Shown here piece by piece: positions 1-5,433 of a DNA stretch of 5,433 nt (the first letter of the stretch is position 1; every line of letters starts with the position of its first letter). Where the stretch lies: assembly GCA_005877225.1 (NCBI GenBank), contig VBPK01000194.1, positions 1-5,433 of the forward strand, in the 5' to 3' direction. The position numbers and the translations under genes were made by a program. A model generated the notes under the pieces. The model saw only the letters and a program-made list of their open reading frames with translations, made no database searches and was not told the origin of the DNA. This stretch comes from Nitrososphaerota archaeon (GTDB lineage Archaea; Thermoproteota; Nitrososphaeria; Nitrososphaerales; Gagatemarchaeaceae).

Positions 1-1386
1 TCTTCTCACAACGTCTTTGTCCTGACCGAGGACCTGAGAGTCGCCTGTAAAGAGACGAGGTTCTTAGAACCCGGAGAAAGAGTCCTCGTTCCTAACGGTT
101 CGTTAGAGACCTCGGGAGGCATGACAGAGATTGACGTCTTGGAAGAGCTGATGAATTTGTCACCTCAGCAGACGGGAGGGATCGTCGTTCGCGGGCTGGC
201 GAAGAGCTACCCACCCAAGCCCACTCAGTCGCAATTGCTTCTCGCCACCGTGGACGGTGCGGCGGTAAGCTGGACCGAGCTGCGCACAAACGCTTCCGAG
301 CTCGGGATGAAGAGTCCTCAGGATGTCATCTACATCCTGCGGAGAGGAGGTTTTCTCCGCAACGTGAGAAGGGGTGAGTACAGGGTCAATCGTTCAAAGA
401 GAACTCAGAGACGGTACGGGGTGCCGAGGGACTGGGCTCGTTGCGACGCCATCCCCTTCAACTACTTTAGGTCGAGGCCTCCCCCCGACATTGACGATTC
501 GAGACTTCTATTCTCGGTGAAGCAAGGGAGGAGGGGTCTCCCCTCCAAGATTCCGGTCACGAGAGAGCTGATGCGCATTCTCGGCTACTTCTCCAGCGAA
601 GGCTCGATTCACGCAGATTACAAGGTCACCTTCTCCTTTGGCTCCCATGAGCTTGATACTCACGTAAGGGATCTCGTGCACTGTCTCCGCCAAGTCTTCG
701 GTGTCGAGCCCATCATCACGCGAGAACACGGGACTGCGGTCAACGTGGTAATCAATGACTCGATGCTCGCCTTCTTCTTCACGAGGGTTCTAGGGACGGG
801 CACCCTTTCAAGCGACAAGCGCGTTCCTTGGGTAGTTTTCAGTGCCGTGCGAGCGATGGCCGAAGAGTATCTCAACGCATACGTTCGGGGCGATGGCTAC
901 GTCCAACTGGCCAAGCGGAACAGGAAGATAACGCTCGCCACCTCGAGTCGCTCCCTCTTCACCGACCTCAGGTTCCTCCTGACCCTCCTCGGGAGGCATT
1001 TCACTGCCTCCTTCGACTCGCCCAGTGAGAGGGAGGTAAAGGGAGTGAAGGCAAGATTCAGGGGGTCCCACCTGATTTACATCCGGGAGGGATTGGCACC
1101 CGAATCCTCAAGCGTCCCGATCGATCACTACAGAAAGGAATTGGTCTCTGTGAGACCCAGACTCTCGAACCTTTACAGGAGCACCGTTCAGAAGAAGTGG
1201 CTGAAAGATCACTTCCGGAGCGACGAGATGCCCCGGGAGCTCAGGAACTTCGTGCTCTCGGACGCGGGCGCCCTCGCGGTGAAGAGCGTTCAGCAGGTCG
1301 ATTCCGATTCGGAGTGGGTGTACGACCTCTCAGTCGAGGAGGTTGAGCGGTTCATCGGAGGTGACGGAATCGCTCTACTTCACAAC
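1..1386 (+). mobile_element. Intein 1 (Top6B intein) with LAGLIDADG homing endonuclease, 5'-partial
   Basis: This is a self-splicing intein in Top6B. The window opens inside splicing block B: SSHNVFVL at 1-24 has the conserved His at 7-9. Block A and the first residue lie upstream, roughly 90 residues away judging by intein 2. A linker and candidate winged helix (223-390) lead to the DOD endonuclease. Its motif 1 is LGYFSSEG (580-603, acidic Glu at 598) and motif 2 is LNAYVRGDGY (871-900, Asp at 892). Both acidic residues are present, so the nuclease could be active. Block F is VYDLSVEEVERFIGG (1318-1362) and block G is GIALLHN|S, with penultimate His 1381, terminal Asn 1384 and +1 Ser 1387. 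These are standard class 1 splicing residues. The visible part is 462 residues. Confidence is high for the intein; nuclease activity is inferred. Confidence 0.94.
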
Positions 1387-2823
1387 TCCATGGATGCGGC
1401 CGAGCTCTACGGCGTCCTGCCCGAAATATATGTCAGACTCATCTCGGAGAACTCTGCCGTCGATGCTCCCGACCCAAAGCCGTATCGGCTGAGCGTCGTG
1501 GACAATGGTCCCGGCGTCGAGCCTTCGCAGGTCCCGAGCGCCTTCGGCAAGGTCTTCTACGGTTCGAAGTACGTCCTGAGACAGTCGAGGGGAATGTTCG
1601 GGCTGGGAGGGACGATGGCAATCCTCTACGGTCAGATCACTACGAACAAGCCTGTCTTGATAACCAGCTCTGCTGACGGGAAGAAGAGGCACAGCTTCGA
1701 GATGATAATCGATATAGCCGAGAACAAGCCCGTCGTCCTGAAGAGGGAGAGTACCGATGCGGGAGGGAAGACGGGAACGAGGGTGGACCTCACCTTGGAG
1801 GGGGACTACCTCCGCGCGTCCCAGAAGATAATCGACTACCTCAGGCAGACGGCCCTCGTCGCCAGCTACGCCAACTTGGCCTTCGTCGACCCGCAGGGGC
1901 AACTCACCTTCTTCGAGCGCGCCACAACCTCGATGCCCCCGGCGCCGAAGGAGACGCTTCCACACCCCCACGGCATCGACGTCGAGGCGCTCAAGCGCAT
2001 CATCAAGCTCACGGAGGAGACGACGATGCTCTCGTTCATGAAGACGCACTTCCACCGCGTGGGTGAGAAGATCGCGAAGAAGTTCCTCGAGTTTGCCGGC
2101 ATCAGCCCCAGGCTCGCGCCGAAGAAGCTCACGAACCAGCAGATCGTGGCGATGGTCGGCGCGCTTCAGAACTTCCAGGAGTTTCTGCAGCCCGACGCGA
2201 GCGTCCTCTCACCCGTCGGGGAGGAGATTCTCCAGGCAGGCATCACGAAGGAACTCCAGCCGGAGTTTTCCGCGGTCGTCGCGCGTCCGCCCTCCTCCTA
2301 CTCGGGTTTCCCATTCCTCGTGGAGGTTGGGATGGCCTACGGCGGCAAGGTCCTGCAGCCCGGTCTGAAGCTCTTCCGATTCGCGAATCGCATCCCTCTC
2401 TTATACGACGAGTCGAGTGACGTGAGCTTCAAGGTGATGAACGAGGAGATAGACTGGAGGAGATACCACGTTCCCCAAGACGCCCCCCTCGGGGTGATAA
2501 CTCACATCGCGTCGACGAAGATCCCGTACAAGACTGTCGGGAAGGAGTACATCGCCGACCGCCCCGAGATAGAGAAGGAGCTGCGAAATGCAACGAGGGA
2601 GGCCCTGAGGCGCCTCAGCATCTACCTCTCGCGGAAGGGGAGCATGGAGGCGGTCCAGCGCAAGATGAACATCTACGGGAATATGGGAAAGACAAAGGAG
2701 GTGGAGGGGGAGGTGGAGGGAGAGGTGACCGAGGCGGAGACGATGGGGGCTGAACCCGAGCGACAGGCGGAGGAGAAGAAGGAGATTGAGCAAAAGAAAA
2801 TCGAAGAGTACAGCGGAGAGTAA
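1..2823 (+). CDS. top6B: DNA topoisomerase VI subunit B, intein-containing, 5'-partial
   Basis: This is the ATPase subunit of the archaeal type IIB topoisomerase (A2B2), which relaxes and decatenates DNA in the cytoplasm. Frame 1 is open from base 1 to TAA at 2821-2823, so the true start is upstream and the ATG at 121 is internal. Bases 1-1386 are an intein; the host protein resumes at Ser 1387. Extein motifs in order are: N-box remainder SMDAAE (1387-1404); GHKL G1 box DNGPGV (1501-1518); GKVFYGSKY (1546-1572); glycine-rich ATP lid RGMFGLGGTMAILYGQ (1588-1635); H2TH domain (about 1966-2190); and a transducer domain with RFANRIPLLYD and STKIPYK, whose Lys at 2518 is the likely ATP-sensing switch lysine. 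A charged tail follows from about 2680. The C-extein is 478 residues, so the spliced protein would have a normal Top6B size. It overlaps top6A by 38 nt if TTG 2786 is that gene's start. Confidence 0.95.
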   Translation, partial: SSHNVFVLTEDLRVACKETRFLEPGERVLVPNGSLETSGGMTEIDVLEELMNLSPQQTGGIVVRGLAKSYPPKPTQSQLLLATVDGAAVSWTELRTNASELGMKSPQDVIYILRRGGFLRNVRRGEYRVNRSKRTQRRYGVPRDWARCDAIPFNYFRSRPPPDIDDSRLLFSVKQGRRGLPSKIPVTRELMRILGYFSSEGSIHADYKVTFSFGSHELDTHVRDLVHCLRQVFGVEPIITREHGTAVNVVINDSMLAFFFTRVLGTGTLSSDKRVPWVVFSAVRAMAEEYLNAYVRGDGYVQLAKRNRKITLATSSRSLFTDLRFLLTLLGRHFTASFDSPSEREVKGVKARFRGSHLIYIREGLAPESSSVPIDHYRKELVSVRPRLSNLYRSTVQKKWLKDHFRSDEMPRELRNFVLSDAGALAVKSVQQVDSDSEWVYDLSVEEVERFIGGDGIALLHNSMDAAELYGVLPEIYVRLISENSAVDAPDPKPYRLSVVDNGPGVEPSQVPSAFGKVFYGSKYVLRQSRGMFGLGGTMAILYGQITTNKPVLITSSADGKKRHSFEMIIDIAENKPVVLKRESTDAGGKTGTRVDLTLEGDYLRASQKIIDYLRQTALVASYANLAFVDPQGQLTFFERATTSMPPAPKETLPHPHGIDVEALKRIIKLTEETTMLSFMKTHFHRVGEKIAKKFLEFAGISPRLAPKKLTNQQIVAMVGALQNFQEFLQPDASVLSPVGEEILQAGITKELQPEFSAVVARPPSSYSGFPFLVEVGMAYGGKVLQPGLKLFRFANRIPLLYDESSDVSFKVMNEEIDWRRYHVPQDAPLGVITHIASTKIPYKTVGKEYIADRPEIEKELRNATREALRRLSIYLSRKGSMEAVQRKMNIYGNMGKTKEVEGEVEGEVTEAETMGAEPERQAEEKKEIEQKKIEEYSGE
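223..390 (+). other. Candidate winged helix-turn-helix segment within intein 1
   Basis: About 56 residues between splicing block B and LAGLIDADG motif 1 read like a small winged helix. A first helix around SQLLLATVDG is followed by VSWTELRTNASELGM, a possible helix-turn-helix, then SPQDVIYILRRGGFLRNV as a recognition helix leading into a wing, and RRGEYRVN as the wing strand. A run rich in Arg and Lys (RSKRTQRR) follows. The pattern 'xxYxLRRxGFLxxVxRGxYRV' is typical of archaeal winged-helix folds. It would plausibly add DNA-binding specificity to the endonuclease. The fold is inferred from pattern alone. The matching part of intein 2 lacks it. Confidence 0.55.
2698..2727 (+). repeat. Short 12-bp tandem repeat in the top6B tail
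   Basis: Two 12-bp copies (2698-2709, 2710-2721) differ at one third-codon position (ggg/gga), and a 6-bp remnant follows at 2722-2727. They encode EVEG-EVEG-EV, part of a Glu/Lys-rich, probably disordered C-terminal extension after the Top6B transducer domain. The purine-rich DNA includes several GGAGG-like strings that could mimic ribosome binding sites. Confidence 0.75.
2769..2784 (+). promoter_or_regulatory. Candidate ribosome binding region for top6A
   Basis: Purine-rich sequence with GGAGG at 2769-2773 (12 nt before TTG 2786) and AAGGAG at 2779-2784 (only 1 nt before it). Neither spacing is ideal and both strings also encode the Top6B Glu/Lys tail, so this is weak support. Translational coupling from top6B, whose stop is 38 nt inside top6A, may matter more than the Shine-Dalgarno match. 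Confidence 0.3.
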
Positions 2824-5433
2824 GAGCACCGCGGAGAGCAAGAAGAGCACCGCGGAGAGCAAGAAGAGCACCGCGGAGGCAAGGACGCGCAGCGCCCAGA
2901 AGCTCCTCACGGAGATGGGGAAGAAGGTGTACTCCGACGTCGATGAGGGGACATTCCCGAGCTTTTCGTTCTCGAGCAGGTCCGTAAGGAATATCGTGTA
3001 TGACAAGAAGCTCCAGCAGTTCATTCTGGGGGACGCCATGGTCAAGAGGTCCTCCAGCAACATCAAACACATCCGTCCGTTCACCCAGCTCCTCTGGCTC
3101 GCCGACTTCTCGAAGAAGCTCGTCGACGAGAAGAGAACCTCGACCCTGAGGGACGTCTACTACTCTGCTCAGGCCTTCAACGTGGAATTCGAAGATCAGG
3201 CCGAGTCAGACGAGCTGATCACGGACCTCGAGGTCCTCATGACGATGGCAAGGGAGGGCTTCAACATCTACCCCGAGGAGCGCAGCGCGATCTTCGGGAA
3301 CATGACGATAGGGTACACGGTCCCGGGCTACGAAGGGAAGACGCTCGACCTCTCGGCCCACCCCGACGGGGTGATGATAGGGCCCGCGCTCACGACGGCG
3401 GAGTTCGTGAACACAAAGGCGAAGATGGTCCTCGCGATCGAGAAGGGAGGTCTCTTCACTAGATTCATCGAAGAGAAAGTCCACGAGAGATTCAAGGCGC
3501 TGCTCATCAACACGGCAGGTCAGCCGCCGAGATCGACGAGGTATCTACTGAGGCGCTTAAATCAGGAATTGAAATTACCTGTGGGGATTCTAACTGACTC
3601 CGATCCTTGGGGAGCGCATATTGCTATGGTAATAAAATCGGGGTCCGTTCGACGGGACGAACCTGTGGTTGTTCGCGACATTCACGGTCTCATTGATGTG
3701 AGACCCATAGGGGCCTTCGTGGATGAGTGCTTGGGGCCTTACGGCAGCTTGAAGGACGAATCACGAAACGATGTCACGTTTGCGGTCCCCTACGAGGCCC
3801 TGACGGTCAACGAGAACAATGAGGTTACCTTTGCGCCGATTTCGTCGGTTGTTCGTCACAGACACATTGGCAAGCTCTATGACCTCAAGACTGACAGCGG
3901 CAGGTCAGTTACGGTCACTCCGAACCACAGCGTCTTCGTCCTTCGGAATGGAAGAATCGTCTCAAATCCCACGGCAGAAATCAGGAAAGGGGACCTTCTC
4001 GCCGTCTCGAGGAGGGCATCAATCAAGAGGACGCCCACAGTAATGTTGGACGTCGCCAGAGAACTCCTAGAAATGCCCGAAGTCAAGGAGTTGCAGCTCT
4101 ATCTCGTAAGGAGCGACGCCCCTTCCAAACGGCACAGACGGAGAAAGCTACATCCCCAGACTTTTTCGCGCAAGGCGCCTCATTTGGGGCAGTCGCAAAA
4201 AGGTTCATACATCGTCGCGAAGTCGAGAGATGGCACACGAAGAAATCCCTCTCCAGCAATAATTTGGCTTTCCAAGAAGTTCGCGAGGTTGTTGGGTTAC
4301 TACACTGCTGAAGGATGGGTCGGGAAAGTGAATGGCAAACCGCACTCTTTGAACCTGTGCTTCGGACTCGACGAGGTTGACGTAGTACAAGACGCGCAAG
4401 ACTGCCTCCTATCCACGTTTCCGAACTGCCATATCTACGAAGATGTTGACAGGGTGAAGCATTCGGTAACCCTGACACTTTCATCAATCCCAATCGCTCT
4501 CCTCTTCCTGAAGCTGTGTGGGAGCGGGTTCGCCGAGAAATTCGTGCCGAAGATAATACTTTCGGCCGACAAGGAGTTCGTAATGGCATATCTCAGGGGT
4601 TGCTTCGGTGACGGCTACATAGATAACAGTGGCTCACTCGCCTGGAAATTGAAGAATCCACCTCTGATAAGCCAGCTTGCCTATCTCCTCATGCTGATCG
4701 GAGTTCTCCCTTCAATCAGCGGCAACGGCTGTGTCCTTTACGTCACAGGAAGGATCGACGTGGAGAAACTCCAGTCCGTCATCCTCCATGAACAGGATGC
4801 GACTTTTATCGCAGAACATCTCTCTTCAGTGAAGAGTAGCCCGTATCGTATGCCGAAAGCCTTCCCAGTGGTCGGAAGCAGACTACTCGAGCTGCGGCAA
4901 GAAATAGGGAGACACAATCAGCACGACCTTAGGAGTCGGCACACCTACCGCCACCTGTGCGAGATACGTGCGCGGGGCTTCGAAGGGGGAATAAACAGAG
5001 AATTTGCGATTCAAACACTTGGGCATCTTCTCTCCTGCGCCAAACGCAGGCCGCCTTCTCAAATCCGGAGCCTAGCAATTGATGTGCTCGCCTTGGTAAG
5101 GAGCGACCTCGCCTTCGACCCCATCTCCGAAATCAAGGAGACTGAAGAAGTAGACGAGTACGTCTACGATATCTCTGTTCCAGGCGCAGAAAGATTCATC
5201 GGGGGTAGGTCAGGTCTTGTCTTGCACAACTCAGCCGGCTCGGCGCATTTACGCGAGCTTACGACACCCGACGCGGTCTGGTTGGGAGTGTGGGCATCAG
5301 TACCCGGGGACGAACCAGTGATAGTGGAACAGGACGGACTGATAAGGAACGAGAAGATTGGGCGGCTGTTCTCCAACTTCTCTGAAGGTGTCAAAGGCGA
5401 GATGATTTCCGTGCCGACTCGAGGAACTAATGC
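2786..5433 (+). CDS. top6A: DNA topoisomerase VI subunit A (Spo11 family), two inteins, 3'-partial
   Basis: This is the DNA-cleaving subunit of topoisomerase VI, homologous to Spo11. It forms a 5'-phosphotyrosyl break and works with Top6B. Frame 2 is open from 2729 to the window end. The N-extein (2786-3643, 286 codons) has a low-complexity STAESK repeat tail, then GTFPSFSFSSRSVRNIVYD and a winged-helix/CAP domain with TSTLRDVYYSAQ. The second Tyr (3161-3163) is the expected catalytic residue. The TOPRIM metal residues are Glu in AIEKGG (3440) and the DxD in LTDSDPWG (3596, 3602). Intein 2 interrupts after VIKSG, SAGSAHLRELTTPD continues at 5231, and intein 3 interrupts after GVWA. The start is uncertain. 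TTG 2786 is preferred because the first ATG (2915) would cut into the conserved KLLTEMGKKVY helix, and because repeat copies upstream of it vary only at third codon positions of this frame. The C-terminus lies beyond the window. Confidence 0.95.
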   Translation, partial: MSKRKSKSTAESKSTAESKKSTAESKKSTAEARTRSAQKLLTEMGKKVYSDVDEGTFPSFSFSSRSVRNIVYDKKLQQFILGDAMVKRSSSNIKHIRPFTQLLWLADFSKKLVDEKRTSTLRDVYYSAQAFNVEFEDQAESDELITDLEVLMTMAREGFNIYPEERSAIFGNMTIGYTVPGYEGKTLDLSAHPDGVMIGPALTTAEFVNTKAKMVLAIEKGGLFTRFIEEKVHERFKALLINTAGQPPRSTRYLLRRLNQELKLPVGILTDSDPWGAHIAMVIKSGSVRRDEPVVVRDIHGLIDVRPIGAFVDECLGPYGSLKDESRNDVTFAVPYEALTVNENNEVTFAPISSVVRHRHIGKLYDLKTDSGRSVTVTPNHSVFVLRNGRIVSNPTAEIRKGDLLAVSRRASIKRTPTVMLDVARELLEMPEVKELQLYLVRSDAPSKRHRRRKLHPQTFSRKAPHLGQSQKGSYIVAKSRDGTRRNPSPAIIWLSKKFARLLGYYTAEGWVGKVNGKPHSLNLCFGLDEVDVVQDAQDCLLSTFPNCHIYEDVDRVKHSVTLTLSSIPIALLFLKLCGSGFAEKFVPKIILSADKEFVMAYLRGCFGDGYIDNSGSLAWKLKNPPLISQLAYLLMLIGVLPSISGNGCVLYVTGRIDVEKLQSVILHEQDATFIAEHLSSVKSSPYRMPKAFPVVGSRLLELRQEIGRHNQHDLRSRHTYRHLCEIRARGFEGGINREFAIQTLGHLLSCAKRRPPSQIRSLAIDVLALVRSDLAFDPISEIKETEEVDEYVYDISVPGAERFIGGRSGLVLHNSAGSAHLRELTTPDAVWLGVWASVPGDEPVIVEQDGLIRNEKIGRLFSNFSEGVKGEMISVPTRGTN
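2807..2878 (+). repeat. 21-bp tandem repeat spanning the top6B stop and top6A N-terminus
   Basis: Two identical 21-bp copies (2825-2845, 2846-2866) are flanked by a diverged 18-bp copy (2807-2824) and a 12-bp remnant (2867-2878). Each contains the palindrome CCGCGG or a variant of it. In the top6A frame they encode STAESK(K) units, giving a basic, Ser/Ala-rich and probably disordered N-terminal tail. The diverged copy differs from the others at three bases, all third codon positions in the top6A frame. The top6B stop TAA (2821) is the diverged form of CAA in the other copies. Replication slippage is the likely origin. Confidence 0.9.
3644..5230 (+). mobile_element. Intein 2 (Top6A intein a), complete, with LAGLIDADG homing endonuclease
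   Basis: This is a complete 529-residue intein in frame with top6A. Block A starts SVRRDEPVVV at Ser 3644. Block B is VTVTPNHSVFVL with TxxH (Thr 3917, His 3926, residue 95). DOD motif 1 is LLGYYTAEG (4289-4315, Glu 223 at 4310) and motif 2 is LRGCFGDGY (4592-4618, Asp 323 at 4610), so both catalytic acids are kept. A basic run SKRHRRRK (4124-4147) lies before motif 1. Block F is VYDISVPGAERFIGG (5162-5206), and block G ends in LVLHN|S with His 5225, Asn 5228 and +1 Ser 5231. Joining the flanks restores VIKSG-SAGSAHLRELT, which reads as continuous Top6A sequence. Splicing uses Ser at both junctions. Nuclease activity is likely from motifs but not shown. Confidence 0.96.
5231..5296 (+). other. 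22-codon Top6A extein island between inteins 2 and 3
   Basis: SAGSAHLRELTTPD followed by AVWLGVWA is recognisable Top6A sequence from just after the TOPRIM metal site. Its three leucine codons are TTA, CTT and TTG, unlike the CTC/CTG-only leucines of the Top6A part at 2915-3541. Both ends are intein junctions, so this short stretch must be ligated to host protein on each side. Confidence 0.88.
5297..5433 (+). mobile_element. Intein 3 (Top6A intein b), N-terminal fragment cut by the window end
   Basis: Immediately after GVWA, where Top6A proteins normally continue with (S/T)DI and a short basic stretch, the frame reads SVPGDEPVIVEQDGLIRNEK. This is a canonical intein block A: Ser1, then xxGDxPVxV. 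It is closely parallel to SVRRDEPVVV at the start of intein 2. The following residues (IGRLFSNF) match the intein 2 segment IGAFVDEC in position and character. Only 45 complete codons are visible, so the endonuclease and C-terminal junction cannot be judged. The predicted first intein residue is Ser 5297-5299. An alternative is a lineage-specific Top6A insertion, but the block A match makes that unlikely. Confidence 0.87.

Noticed and set aside
121..123. ATG at 121 as the start of the first gene
   Set aside because: The frame is open to base 1, and the residues before it (SSHNVFVL) are intein splicing block B, so this Met is internal.
1375..2055. 226-codon minus-strand open frame
   Set aside because: It lies opposite well-conserved Top6B motifs, has no recognisable domain, and is a by-product of GC-rich codon bias.
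2807..2878. Possible CRISPR array
   Set aside because: The units are directly abutting 21-bp tandem copies without spacers, inside coding sequence.
2824..2914. Intergenic promoter or terminator between top6B and top6A
   Set aside because: The region is occupied by in-frame repeat-coding sequence, with no TATA/BRE-like element or T-rich terminator visible.
2401..3084. 227-codon minus-strand open frame with Leu-rich repeats
   Set aside because: Its apparent repeats are the complement of the tandem repeats and of the Glu/Lys tail; it crosses two real genes and has no domain signature.
4083..4589. 168-codon minus-strand open frame
   Set aside because: It sits opposite the intein 2 endonuclease core, whose LAGLIDADG motifs confirm the plus strand as coding.

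Overview
The window is a fragment of an archaeal DNA topoisomerase VI operon, top6B followed by top6A, all on the + strand, and it is heavily invaded by inteins. Topoisomerase VI is the A2B2 type IIB enzyme. The order B-then-A and Top6A signatures such as TLRDVYYSAQAF, DQAESDELITDLE, PEERSAIFG and AHLRELTTP resemble the thaumarchaeal/bathyarchaeal (TACK) version of the enzyme. That lineage call is from memory of the family and is tentative; 'archaeon' is firm. The native extein DNA is fairly GC-rich, with CTC/CTG leucine, ATC isoleucine and frequent AGG/AGA arginine codons.

Layout. (1) 1-1386 is the greater part of intein 1, in top6B. Its N-terminal splicing block lies upstream of the window. 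It carries a candidate winged-helix segment, a two-motif LAGLIDADG (DOD) endonuclease and an intact C-terminal HN|S junction. (2) 1387-2823 is the Top6B C-extein: rest of the GHKL ATPase, H2TH domain, transducer domain and a charged repeat-rich tail. (3) 2786-3643 is the Top6A N-extein. It probably starts at a TTG inside the end of top6B, has a short tandem-repeat N-terminal tail, and carries the catalytic tyrosine domain and most of the TOPRIM metal site. (4) 3644-5230 is intein 2, complete at 529 residues, also with a LAGLIDADG endonuclease. (5) 5231-5296 is a 22-codon extein island of Top6A. (6) 5297-5433 is the start of intein 3, cut by the window end.

Both ORFs run off the window: top6B is open at the 5' edge and top6A at the 3' edge. 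No RNA genes, CRISPR arrays, promoters or terminators were seen. The two genes overlap slightly, so they are probably translated from one mRNA.

The main point is that one two-subunit enzyme appears to need at least three protein-splicing events. Each intein sits in a conserved segment: the ATP/Mg N-box of Top6B, just after the TOPRIM DxD of Top6A, and a conserved GVWA(S/T)D segment of Top6A. The Top6A extein around intein 2 changes codon use abruptly relative to the rest of the gene, which suggests it was co-imported with the intein during homing.
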